Below the pieces are notes generated by a model, which was not told the DNA's origin, ran no database searches, and saw nothing but the letters and a program-made list of their open reading frames with translations. A stretch of 60,000 nt of DNA from Strigamia acuminata (taxonomy: Eukaryota > Arthropoda > Chilopoda > Geophilomorpha > Linotaeniidae). This document shows positions 48,111-55,164 of this stretch, one piece after another (the first letter of the stretch is position 1; each line of letters starts with the position of its first letter). A program made the translations under genes and the position numbers. Location of the stretch: contig OX442314.1 of the NCBI GenBank assembly GCA_949358305.1, positions 66,598,429-66,658,428 of the forward strand, in the 5' to 3' direction.

Positions 48111-48392
48111 CTATCCGAATAAATGGCTTATCTCGGCCAATTCCTGGATTTCTGCTATAGTTACATTGTCATGTACGTATTTGACGTGTTCAATATTCTC
48201 ACTGGAAAATCTTCCAAGTTTTTCCAGCAGGGTTTGGATTTTAATCTGAAATGCCGGTCGCCACAAAAGTAACGAATCAGTTCTCTCATCTATTGAGCCA
48301 CCATAATGGACCAATAAAAATAAGGATAAATGTTTCAAAATTATTTTCCTTTCATCGGTAGTTTTGTTCTGTTGGAGTTCAAAGAGATACAT
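48111..48392 (-). CDS. Small protein, unknown function (Polinton)
   Basis: A 93-aa frame starting MYLFELQQNK and ending ISHLFG. The ATG at 48392 is preceded by AGAATTAAA, in line with the A-tract seen before the other genes of this element. The frame extends seven codons upstream to a TTG, which is unlikely to be used. Mostly helical in appearance, with LILKHLSLFLLVHY-type hydrophobic stretches but no clear membrane segment, and no motif I recognise. It is the last minus-strand ORF on the left side of the Polinton, next to the protease gene. A small Polinton protein is the best guess. Confidence 0.5.
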   Translation of the reverse strand: MYLFELQQNKTTDERKIILKHLSLFLLVHYGGSIDERTDSLLLWRPAFQIKIQTLLEKLGRFSSENIEHVKYVHDNVTIAEIQELAEISHLFG

Positions 48393-48443
48393 TTTAATTC
48401 TTTTCTTTCTCAAATTGAAGTGAATATAATAATGTTGCTTTTT

Positions 48444-48596
48444 TTATATATAGAAAATTTTTGTTACGGTTTCATTTTTTGATTTAACACGGACTTTAAC
48501 ACATGCCCGTGCTTGTTTGCAGACTTTCCGCAAGGTTTTGTGTGAATCTTCGTTGATTTCAAATTAGGATCGTTTTAACTTCTTAAATAATTTCAT
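48444..48596 (-). pseudogene. Possible small basic ORF with early stop
   Basis: ATG at 48596 follows ACAAAAAA, like other starts in this element. The frame reads 10 codons (MKLFKKLKRS), meets TAA at 48564-48566, then continues open for 39 more codons rich in Lys and Arg before TAA at 48444. It lies in the 235-bp gap between the small ORF and the protease. It may be a small basic gene broken by one stop, or chance. Confidence 0.25.
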
Positions 48597-48627
48597 TTTT
48601 TTGTGAAAAATGGAAATTGGGTTTACT

Positions 48628-49047
48628 TTACAACAACTCAAGATTATTCATTCCTCGAATGATTTTAATGATTGTATTCTGCCTGAGATTAAGATTGGCT
48701 GCTAAATAGAGCGCAAAGAGGCAAAACATCCCACAAGAATCCTCTTTTGTCAACGAATACACTTCTTTTGTAGCATAATCTAGGGTAACGTCTCTTCCGA
48801 CGAAATCAATGATCTCTTTAGGTGGAACGTTTCCCAAATTATCAAAGTATATGCCTCTGTCATTGCAAAGATACAAGCTGACCCAATGGGTACCACCACC
48901 CGTCGATGGGTCTAAATTGATGACGAAGCTTTCATTCTTGCCCCGGTGATTCGCGAGCGGTTTCAAGCAATCAATGGGCAACACGTTGTTGAAGTGAGCG
49001 ATACGTAGTTTATTCTTCGCCCAGTTGTAAATTTCCACGTTATTCAT
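48628..49047 (-). CDS. Adenain/Ulp1-like cysteine protease, copy 1
   Basis: A 139-aa protein with the fold signature of the C48/C5 cysteine proteases that mature adenovirus and Polinton capsids: His in GGTHWVSLY (H54), Asp in IYFDNLG (D69) and the nucleophile in DSCGMFC (C105). The usual Gln before the Cys is not obvious, which is a difference from copy 2 at 55209. The start ATG overlaps the integrase stop (ATGA), and ATTAAAAA lies directly before it. It is shorter than typical adenain (about 200 aa) but the core is present. Two such proteases in one element is unusual. It might act on different substrates, or be a captured deSUMOylase-like enzyme. Confidence 0.8.
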   Translation of the reverse strand: MNNVEIYNWAKNKLRIAHFNNVLPIDCLKPLANHRGKNESFVINLDPSTGGGTHWVSLYLCNDRGIYFDNLGNVPPKEIIDFVGRDVTLDYATKEVYSLTKEDSCGMFCLFALYLAANLNLRQNTIIKIIRGMNNLELL

Positions 49048-49997
49048 TTTTTAATGTCGATGAGATCATCCACCCATGAATTATGCTTCTGATCGTAGCC
49101 GACCCATTTCACTAGGTACTTCCATGATCCATCGCTGTTTTTCTTTTTTCTAATGACTTTCTCGATCAAGTAGGGATCATCTACCCTGGTTTCAGTTTTT
49201 TGGAGTTCTTCACGGTAAAAGGAACCTTCGATCGATTCTCCCAAACTGTCTTTCAATTTGAAAATTGGAGGTTCATACGTCGTGTCCACTTTATCAATTG
49301 TAAAGATTTCATTAGTCCAATTTTGCAAAAACCCTTTGTCAAATATGGATTTGGATTTGGAAATACGCACTCGGTCACCAACTTTGAATTTAGGCTTGGA
49401 CGTTGCTGGTTCGGGAAGTAATTTTAGTCTGAGCGCCTTTTCATGTTTGGGAGCCACATTTTTGGGTTTCATGTTGGTCGTACGGTGAACCGAAGAGTTA
49501 TAACGGGTCATCAATTGGGGTAAGATAGTAATCCAATTCCTCGAACCTTTCAAAGTAAAATGCCTGTACATGCGCTCTTTGAGCGTGCGATTGAACCGCT
49601 CGACCATGCTCGCTTTCAACGGTGAGTGTGTGGAAAAATGGTTGATGTTGAACTTTTTGACCAGTGCCTTGAAATGGGAATTGTAGAATTCTTTCCCCCA
49701 ATCGGATGCCATGTTGACCGGCCCCTTATTCCCCGCTTTGACAAGCACCTTTTCAAATGCAGCGGTTACGTCTTTGCCAGTCTTTGATTTGATGGGAACC
49801 GCATACGCATATTTAGAGAACGCATCTATAACCGTTAATAAGTATTTATAACCTTTGTTTACACGGGAAAAAGGTATCAATTCGACTAAATCGATCTGCC
49901 ATAAGTCGTTGATTGCAAAAGATACGACCGGACGTCTGACGTAATGCCTACGTGCCGGCTTATGTAATTCAGATACCAGTTGTTCTATGTCGGGCAT
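49044..49997 (-). CDS. INT: Polinton integrase with chromodomain
   Basis: A 317-aa retroviral-type integrase that inserts the element DNA into the host chromosome. The rve core has D36 (WQIDLVE), D99 (MASDWGKEF) and E133 (ASMVERFNRTLKERM), followed by the NSSVHRTTNMKP block typical of Polinton integrases. A C-terminal chromodomain spans about 276-317 (YLVKWVGY), a module thought to steer insertion to marked chromatin. The N-terminal HHCC zinc region is not evident, so the protein may start internally compared with longer relatives. The ATG is part of a 21-base A run (complement of 49997-50017). The catalytic triad is intact, so this may be an active copy. Confidence 0.95.
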   Translation of the reverse strand: MPDIEQLVSELHKPARRHYVRRPVVSFAINDLWQIDLVELIPFSRVNKGYKYLLTVIDAFSKYAYAVPIKSKTGKDVTAAFEKVLVKAGNKGPVNMASDWGKEFYNSHFKALVKKFNINHFSTHSPLKASMVERFNRTLKERMYRHFTLKGSRNWITILPQLMTRYNSSVHRTTNMKPKNVAPKHEKALRLKLLPEPATSKPKFKVGDRVRISKSKSIFDKGFLQNWTNEIFTIDKVDTTYEPPIFKLKDSLGESIEGSFYREELQKTETRVDDPYLIEKVIRKKKNSDGSWKYLVKWVGYDQKHNSWVDDLIDIKK

Positions 49998-50400
49998 TTT
50001 TTTTTTTTTTTTTTTTTAGTCCCATTCCCAGTTTAAGTTTGGTATTGAACGTTGCTTTGATTGCTTTGGCGGCTAATTTTGTGCTTAAACTGACTGTTGG
50101 ATCGGAGATGATTAAAACGCACGCTTCGACCAACTTTCTGTCTGCTTCGTGTCTGGCTTCTAAATTCTCATTTATGTAAGCAATGTCGTGCAGTTTGCAC
50201 GCTTCATCCAATGGGTTTATGCCTTTATCACCTCTTGTTAGACGTTTATCTAATTTTGTGCCCGGACCGCAATAGTTGTACCCGGGGATATGCATTTCTA
50301 CCGGTAATTTATTGATTAGTTTATTCAAAAGTCCTTTTCCGGTTGCTGGAGATTTTTTTTTTTTATGAACTGATATTTCAAGGTCCCGCATGCCAAGCAT
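49969..50400 (-). CDS. Parvovirus-type phospholipase A2 domain protein
   Basis: A 143-aa frame with a secreted-PLA2-like domain of the kind found in parvovirus VP1 and in Polinton/adintovirus proteins, thought to breach endosomal membrane during entry. The Ca-binding loop is YNYCGPGT (residues 41-48) and the catalytic pair lies in DEACKLHD (H71, D72). The first residues up to HKKKK are probably out-of-frame artefact: a zinc ribbon encoded just upstream in the -1-related frame overlaps across an A12 run (complement of 50353-50364), and related Polinton proteins carry both parts on one chain. The 3' end reads through the A21 run into the integrase start in another frame, so the C-terminus is also uncertain. 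Confidence 0.8.
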   Translation of the reverse strand: MLGMRDLEISVHKKKKSPATGKGLLNKLINKLPVEMHIPGYNYCGPGTKLDKRLTRGDKGINPLDEACKLHDIAYINENLEARHEADRKLVEACVLIISDPTVSLSTKLAAKAIKATFNTKLKLGMGLKKKKKKNARHRTTGI

Positions 50401-50489
50401 TTGCCTCTTTTGAAGGCTCTGTTGTTCTTAGTGACACCCATTTCCAACGTGCCGGTAGCAGTAGACTTTTTGCATTTAACGCAAAACAT
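50325..50489 (-). CDS. Zinc-ribbon ORF (DUF5679-like), joined to PLA2?
   Basis: A 54-aa frame starting MFCVKCKKS with two CxxC pairs (C3/C6 and C31/C34) separated by about 24 residues, including VTKNNRAFKRGKC. This resembles the small DUF5679-type zinc ribbon common in Polintons and some large DNA viruses, often as the N-terminal part of the PLA2 protein. The frame overlaps the PLA2 frame by about 100 nt (50325-50427), and the two differ by one base across the A12 run. After the run this frame soon stops at 50325. Either slippage at the run makes a joined protein, or the copy is frameshifted, or the run length is misassembled. The ATG lies 35 bp from the divergent ATPase start. Confidence 0.65.
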   Translation of the reverse strand: MFCVKCKKSTATGTLEMGVTKNNRAFKRGKCLACGTLKYQFIKKKNLQQPEKDF

Positions 50490-50524
50490 GTTTGTCTTCT
50501 TTTTTTATTACGGGAATATAAAAA
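50490..50524. promoter_or_regulatory. 35-bp divergent intergenic promoter
   Basis: Only 35 bp separate the zinc-ribbon ATG (minus) from the ATPase ATG (plus). Each direction has an A-tract on its coding strand: TAATAAAAAAAGAAG for the minus gene and ATATAAAAA directly before the plus ATG. Such a short spacer implies compact, virus-like promoters. Confidence 0.5.
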
Positions 50525-51202
50525 ATGAATGTCATAAATTTTGACACGGGGCGTTTGGACAAATGTGATAAGTCGATTCTGCCGAAAAACATAAGATGCA
50601 TCATGTGTGGCCCGGCTGAATGTGGGAAAACGAATCTGTTGCTAAACTTCCTGCACTGGTTACGGTTTGACAAGCTGATGGTGTTTTCTAAAACTTTATT
50701 TCAACCAAAATACGAGCGGTTAAGAGAGTTGTTCGAGGATCTAGAATCGGAATTGGGCGAACAGGTAGCTCATTTCTTCCCGAGCAACGAAGATGTGCCG
50801 TCTCCCGAACAACTTTTTGATAAAACTGTGAACAAGTCTATTTTTGTGTTTGACGATGTGATGACCGACAAGCAACATAATATTGAGAAATATTTTGCCC
50901 AGGGCCGTCATAGTAACGTAGACTCTTTTTACTTGTGTCAGACTTATAGCCGGATCCCAAAACAGGTGATAAGAGACAATGCCAATTTAATAATCATGTT
51001 CAGACAAGACGAAAGAAACATGAAACACGTTTTTGACAACCATGTTGGAACGGACATGACGTACGTTCGATTCAGAGACATGTGTAAGTCGTGTTGGGAT
51101 GATGATACGTTTGGCTTTCTCACCATTGACAAGACCAAGTCTATGTCGAGCGGGAGATATAAAAATAAATTTTCCCCATTTTTAAAAAATGAACATGAAT
51201 AA
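50525..51202 (+). CDS. ATP: FtsK/HerA-type genome-packaging ATPase
   Basis: A 225-aa A32-like ATPase of the FtsK-HerA superfamily, which pumps viral DNA into preformed capsids. Walker A is GPAECGKT (residues 29-36) and Walker B is SIFVFDDV (D110, D111), followed by the conserved LCQTYSRIPKQVIRDNAN region, a sensor/Arg-finger-like segment. Length is typical of Polintons. ATATAAAAA abuts the ATG. The 3' end overlaps the next gene by 14 nt, and the end codons contain the TTTTTAAAAA tract in front of that gene. Confidence 0.95.
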   Translation: MNVINFDTGRLDKCDKSILPKNIRCIMCGPAECGKTNLLLNFLHWLRFDKLMVFSKTLFQPKYERLRELFEDLESELGEQVAHFFPSNEDVPSPEQLFDKTVNKSIFVFDDVMTDKQHNIEKYFAQGRHSNVDSFYLCQTYSRIPKQVIRDNANLIIMFRQDERNMKHVFDNHVGTDMTYVRFRDMCKSCWDDDTFGFLTIDKTKSMSSGRYKNKFSPFLKNEHE

Positions 51203-52412
51203 ACAGCAGCGTGGAAATTACGAGAAATTAAAACAGAGCTTGAAAAAAAAGTTTCTGCAAGATAAGTTAAACAGAGGATCCGAAGATGAAGCGCTCGGTG
51301 CATTCTTCAAACCTGTAACTTCCGCATTGCATAGCCTGCCGCAGCAGCAGCAGCAACTATCTCCACCCCTTGCTCTACCACCTACGACTTTCAAATCCTC
51401 ACCTTCCACTCCCATTAAAAGAGAGTTGTCATCTTTCACACCCATTACAAGTAAGTCCAATAATTTAAAGTACGAAATGGATCTAGAATCACCGCTCTTA
51501 CCTTGGGAAAGTTCATCCTTAAAAAGGCAGTTCAGTCGCCAAAGCTTGTCCTCGAGTAAAATTGAAACTCCTCGACTTAAGTTTGGTCGGGATGATGGGA
51601 ATGAAGAGGAAAATGTTTCATTTCAAAGAGAGGGAGAGACGAGCCTCGTAGAAGATGATGTTGATGATGATGATTGGCAATTTGCTCATGTGCTTCCAAA
51701 TATAAAATATCAACGAGACATAAGAAGAAGTCTCGAATTAAAAATGACGGACAAAGAATCGCAAAACGCAGTACAGCAAGAGTTCTTGAAATATTACGCC
51801 GAAAATGCGGCTCATTTAGATACGGTGTTTGGAATTAGATATGACCCGTACGATTCAAAATTTAAAATAGGAGTCGAAGAAGTTAAATTCTTTCCAACTC
51901 ATATACTTGTGAAAAACGTAAAGTATTCACGTACTCCAACATTAATGCATCTCCTCATGCAAAAACTTCCACCGATTGAAGGAACTATGACAGACCAAAA
52001 TTTTGTGGATTACGGCAGGATTCTCATTTCTAGTCAAGGGTTATTTAAAAAGAACAATTCGGCAACTAATATGCCAAAGTCTAGTAAAGGAGAAAAGTAT
52101 ATGACAGTGGTTAAACGAATTTGGGAACTGTATAAAAATCGTCTAAAGACAACACCCCAAGCTGGCAAGAACACACCCCAAGCTGGCAAAGGCGTTAAGA
52201 AAACGTTTCGACCGCACAACTCCGTAGACTACAAGTATTACAATAACCCGGACGAATTAATAGACAGGCTGCGATTGTTGCATGCATCACGGGATGCTGG
52301 AAACCAGTCTCACGACAACGAAATTGTAGAAATACTTATGGAACTAAAAGAGGAAAGAATCCTCGATAAAACCAAGTTTGAAAACATGCGTAAGAAAATT
52401 CTCGCGAATTAA
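51189..52412 (+). CDS. DUF8207-type Polinton protein
   Basis: A 407-aa protein. The N-terminal half is low complexity and charged, with a polyQ tract (52-56), Ser/Pro-rich stretches and an acidic run EDDVDDDDW (155-163), probably disordered. A conserved domain at about 211-290 (VFGIRYDPYDSKFKIG) resembles the DUF8207 family of arthropod Polinton-linked proteins. TPQAGK is repeated twice at 322-334. The C-terminal segment at 352-392 (DELIDRLRLLHASRDAGN) is also shared by such proteins and may bind a partner. It lies between the ATPase and the penton gene. A virion or assembly role is inferred. MNMNK offers two possible starts. Confidence 0.75.
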   Translation: MNMNKQQRGNYEKLKQSLKKKFLQDKLNRGSEDEALGAFFKPVTSALHSLPQQQQQLSPPLALPPTTFKSSPSTPIKRELSSFTPITSKSNNLKYEMDLESPLLPWESSSLKRQFSRQSLSSSKIETPRLKFGRDDGNEEENVSFQREGETSLVEDDVDDDDWQFAHVLPNIKYQRDIRRSLELKMTDKESQNAVQQEFLKYYAENAAHLDTVFGIRYDPYDSKFKIGVEEVKFFPTHILVKNVKYSRTPTLMHLLMQKLPPIEGTMTDQNFVDYGRILISSQGLFKKNNSATNMPKSSKGEKYMTVVKRIWELYKNRLKTTPQAGKNTPQAGKGVKKTFRPHNSVDYKYYNNPDELIDRLRLLHASRDAGNQSHDNEIVEILMELKEERILDKTKFENMRKKILAN

Positions 52413-52422
52413 AAAAAACAAC

Positions 52423-53133
52423 ATGTCTATTGTATTGAGTAGCACAAAGACCGATTTTCTCACCACATTCTCGTCGCCTTTATTACTGGGCGAGGATGAA
52501 TTTGAATTGGGATTAGTGAGTCTGGAGACTTTTAATTCAATGCCAAATATCACCGAGGAAAACAACGTATTCGTGTATTCGATCGATAAAACAAAAACAT
52601 CACTAATCATTACTTTCCCACCCGGTAGTTATGAACTTGTCGACATTATCGCTCGATTACATACCGAGATGAAAGCGAGAGGACATTGGGACCAAAACAG
52701 TGACCTACCGTTCATCGACATAAAAGAGAATATTAACACTTTATCCACAACGTTGACGATAAGTCAAATGGAATATGCCGTAGATTTCACGCACGAGAAT
52801 AACATGGCTCATTTATTTGGATTTGAAAAACGTGAATATACGGCTGGAACCAGCGAGTCGGTCAATCCTGTTAACATTTTCCACATAAACACCATACTGG
52901 TGCACTGCGATTTAATTACCGATTCGTACTTGAACGGTGAAGCATCTCCGATTATTTACGCATTTTTCAAAATAGTCGAAATGCCGAATAACATACTGTA
53001 CTTGCCGGTAAAAAATCAATCCAAAATTCACGAAGTCAGGATATGGTTGACCGATCAAGATAGTAAACCCATCGATCTCAGAGGGGAAGTTTTTACCGCG
53101 CGGTTCCATTTGAGAAGAAAAACGTCAGTTTAA
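52423..53133 (+). CDS. Minor capsid (penton) protein, single jelly-roll
   Basis: A 236-aa protein matching the Polinton minor capsid family, which fills the capsid vertices. Recognisable blocks are ITFPPGSYELVDI, HLFGFEKREY, INTILVHCDLITDSYLNG, MPNNILYLPV, VRIWLTDQD and the C-terminal LRGEVFTARFHLR; the strand-rich pattern fits a single jelly-roll. The start at 52423 (MSIVLSSTKTDF) is preferred over an upstream frame extension because the preceding gene stops at 52412 and TAAAAAAAACAAC stands immediately before this ATG. It sits just upstream of the major capsid gene, as in other Polintons. Confidence 0.9.
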   Translation: MSIVLSSTKTDFLTTFSSPLLLGEDEFELGLVSLETFNSMPNITEENNVFVYSIDKTKTSLIITFPPGSYELVDIIARLHTEMKARGHWDQNSDLPFIDIKENINTLSTTLTISQMEYAVDFTHENNMAHLFGFEKREYTAGTSESVNPVNIFHINTILVHCDLITDSYLNGEASPIIYAFFKIVEMPNNILYLPVKNQSKIHEVRIWLTDQDSKPIDLRGEVFTARFHLRRKTSV

Positions 53134-53142
53134 AAAAATAAG
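53131..53142 (+). promoter_or_regulatory. A-tract start motif before 51-aa gene
   Basis: TAAAAAAATAAG, whose first three bases are the penton stop codon, ends directly at the next ATG. The identical 12-mer occurs at 54671-54682 two bases before the pX-like gene. Confidence 0.5.
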
Positions 53143-53298
53143 ATGCCGATTATATTTAAGAAAAAAAATATTACGACGCATTATGCCGTCGCAAAAGAGA
53201 ACCCTACAATAGAACAGGCTATGAGAGGCGGTGGCAATGTGGAAATGAAAGTAGCTTCGCTTCGTCCTGATAACCGAGATTACATAAACTCTTTTTAA
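53143..53298 (+). CDS. Small Polinton protein, 51 aa
   Basis: A short frame lying exactly between the penton and major capsid genes: MPIIFKKKNITTHYAV ... ending RDYINSF. It has its own A-tract start motif and leaves almost no unused DNA on its 5' side. The mix of basic N-terminus, Gly-rich centre (MRGGGN) and polar C-terminus looks like a real small protein. I do not recognise a family. A small virion or scaffolding protein is a guess from position. Confidence 0.6.
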   Translation: MPIIFKKKNITTHYAVAKENPTIEQAMRGGGNVEMKVASLRPDNRDYINSF

Positions 53299-53342
53299 AA
53301 AAAAAATATATATATATATTACGTAATTAAAAAATAGCAACT

Positions 53343-54665
53343 ATGCAAGTCGCTGAAAATTATTTAGACGTCGAACAACCGTTCGTCATCGACGAATCCG
53401 TAAATGCGTACAGATACCACGAGTATCACCCGATTATTGGGACAAATTTGAATAATGTGAACTCTGAAATTCGCCTAATCATACAGAACGAAGATATCTG
53501 GACACACCCCCATAAAAGTTACGTATGCGTAACGGGGCAGTTGACAAAGAATGATGGAACGGAATATGCGTCGGAGGGAAAAGACACCGATGATGCGGCA
53601 ACGCTAGTGAATAATTTCATGCCTTTTCTCTTCAGCAACCTGAAATATCACATCGGTGACAAACTAATCGACGAGATTAATTATCCAGGCTATGCCACCA
53701 CTATGAAAGGCGCTTTGACGTATCACAATAACCAAAACGCGATCGAAAATATGGGCTGGTTACCCGACCACAAGTCCGGCAAATCAGTGGATCTCGACAA
53801 TCCCGGATTTGAGGAACGGCGCAGGTTATACAACTTGCTGCCAAAAAAGCACGGTATCTTTTCGTTGTTAGTGCCACTGACCCATCTGATGGGATTTTTT
53901 GAAGACTATAACAAAGTCATTTACGAAGCCAAACAAGTTTTAACTTTGATGAGAACGCACAACGATGATGCCATTTTTAAAGCCGCGACCAAAACTGTGG
54001 CTGGAGTCGCGCAAGCCATACCCGAAGGTAAAATAGTTCTCCAACAACTATATTGGTTGATGCCGCACGTTATTCCATCCGATGTGCAAAAGAGTCGACT
54101 GCTCGCAGCCATGGATAGAGGCGTGAATATTCCATTAGCGTTCCGCCATTGGTCGTTCGAAATGTCGGACTTGCCCCAAACCACAGAGCATGCCTGGCGA
54201 GTGGTAACCACCAGCACTTCCGAGAAACCACGGTACATCATCGTCGGATTTCAGACCGATAAAAGAAACGACCAAACCAAAAATACGGCGATATTCGACA
54301 CCGTTAAAGTCAACGAAGTTCATGCGTTCCTGAACTCCGAGCGGTACCCCTATTTAGACTCGAATGAGAACTTTGAAAATAGTAATTTCAGTAGGTTTCT
54401 GGAATCATGCATCCAATTTAGGAAAGATTATTACGGCGCATCCGATATAATGTTCAACGCGTGGGATTATGCGAAACTTTACCCGCTGATCGTGATCGAT
54501 TGCTCAAAACAGAGCGAGAGGCTGAAAACCGGCATAATTGACGTGCAAATAAAAATGAAATTTGAAACGGCAGTCCCGGCCAATACTAAAGCCTACGCTT
54601 TGATAATAGGCGACAGGTTGATGAATATGAAATTGGACAAAGGCAAAATCGAAGTGTTATATTAA
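53343..54665 (+). CDS. MCP: Major capsid protein, double jelly-roll
   Basis: A 440-aa protein of the Polinton major capsid family, whose trimers form the faces of an icosahedral particle. Family blocks seen are VPLTHLMGFFEDYNKVIYEAKQ (188-209), VLQQLYWLMPHVIP, the RYIIVGFQTDKRNDQTKNTA block, VHAFLNSERYP, and near the C-terminus LYPLIVIDCSKQSERLKTG with VDIQIK-like strand IDVQIKMKFE. The strand-rich pattern and length fit a compact double jelly-roll. TTAAAAAATAG lies at 53327-53337. The 44-bp gap before it holds an AT repeat. The frame is intact from start to stop. It is the central evidence that the element can or could make virions. Confidence 0.93.
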   Translation: MQVAENYLDVEQPFVIDESVNAYRYHEYHPIIGTNLNNVNSEIRLIIQNEDIWTHPHKSYVCVTGQLTKNDGTEYASEGKDTDDAATLVNNFMPFLFSNLKYHIGDKLIDEINYPGYATTMKGALTYHNNQNAIENMGWLPDHKSGKSVDLDNPGFEERRRLYNLLPKKHGIFSLLVPLTHLMGFFEDYNKVIYEAKQVLTLMRTHNDDAIFKAATKTVAGVAQAIPEGKIVLQQLYWLMPHVIPSDVQKSRLLAAMDRGVNIPLAFRHWSFEMSDLPQTTEHAWRVVTTSTSEKPRYIIVGFQTDKRNDQTKNTAIFDTVKVNEVHAFLNSERYPYLDSNENFENSNFSRFLESCIQFRKDYYGASDIMFNAWDYAKLYPLIVIDCSKQSERLKTGIIDVQIKMKFETAVPANTKAYALIIGDRLMNMKLDKGKIEVLY

Positions 54666-54670
54666 AGTTA

Positions 54671-54682
54671 TAAAAAAATAAG
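54671..54682 (+). promoter_or_regulatory. A-tract start motif before pX-like gene
   Basis: TAAAAAAATAAG, identical over 12 bases to the motif at 53131-53142, followed by AG and the ATG at 54685. It lies between the MCP stop and the next start. Confidence 0.5.
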
Positions 54683-54684
54683 AG

Positions 54685-55164
54685 ATGTATAAAATACATA
54701 AGGTAGCGTTAACCCCCAATCAGCAACGAAAGGTATCCAAATCCATCAAAAAAAGGATACCCTTACATTTAAGATTGAAGTATAAACAACTGAACGGCAA
54801 TCATGGCTTGTCTCTTACTGATAGACAGATAAATAAGATTAAAAAGGCCGGTTCTAAAAAGAAAGGAATGACTTTAAGCATACCTACGAAACAGGTTAGA
54901 CAAACTGGTGGATTCTTTCCATTGCTGCTTCCATTATTGGGGGCATTGGGTGGACTGGCTGGAGGTGCGGCAGGGATCGCTAAAGCCGTAGACTCGGCAA
55001 AAACAAATAAGGAAATGGTCGATGAAGCCAAGCGCCACAATCTAGCCACCGAAGGCAAAGGTCTACGACAGTCGTTAAAAAAAAAATTACGGATTTGCAA
55101 AACTGGAAAAGGTTTCTACTTGAAACCGTACGGCTCGTCGGCGGCGGGAAAGATGGGGCAATAA
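54685..55164 (+). CDS. Small basic core protein, pX-like
   Basis: A 159-aa protein with a Lys/Arg-rich N-terminal half (KKRIPLHLRLKYK, KKAGSKKKG), a glycine-rich hydrophobic stretch at about 76-101 (FFPLLLPLLGALGGLAGG) and a C-terminal GKGFYLKPYG. This layout resembles adenovirus pX and adintovirus core proteins, small basic virion components that handle DNA or membranes. Codons 131-134 contain an A10 run (55077-55086). The downstream protease frame is open from 55026 and is in the -1 frame, so the two genes overlap by about 140 nt. A separate protein is the default reading; a frameshifted joined product is possible. Confidence 0.7.
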   Translation: MYKIHKVALTPNQQRKVSKSIKKRIPLHLRLKYKQLNGNHGLSLTDRQINKIKKAGSKKKGMTLSIPTKQVRQTGGFFPLLLPLLGALGGLAGGAAGIAKAVDSAKTNKEMVDEAKRHNLATEGKGLRQSLKKKLRICKTGKGFYLKPYGSSAAGKMGQ

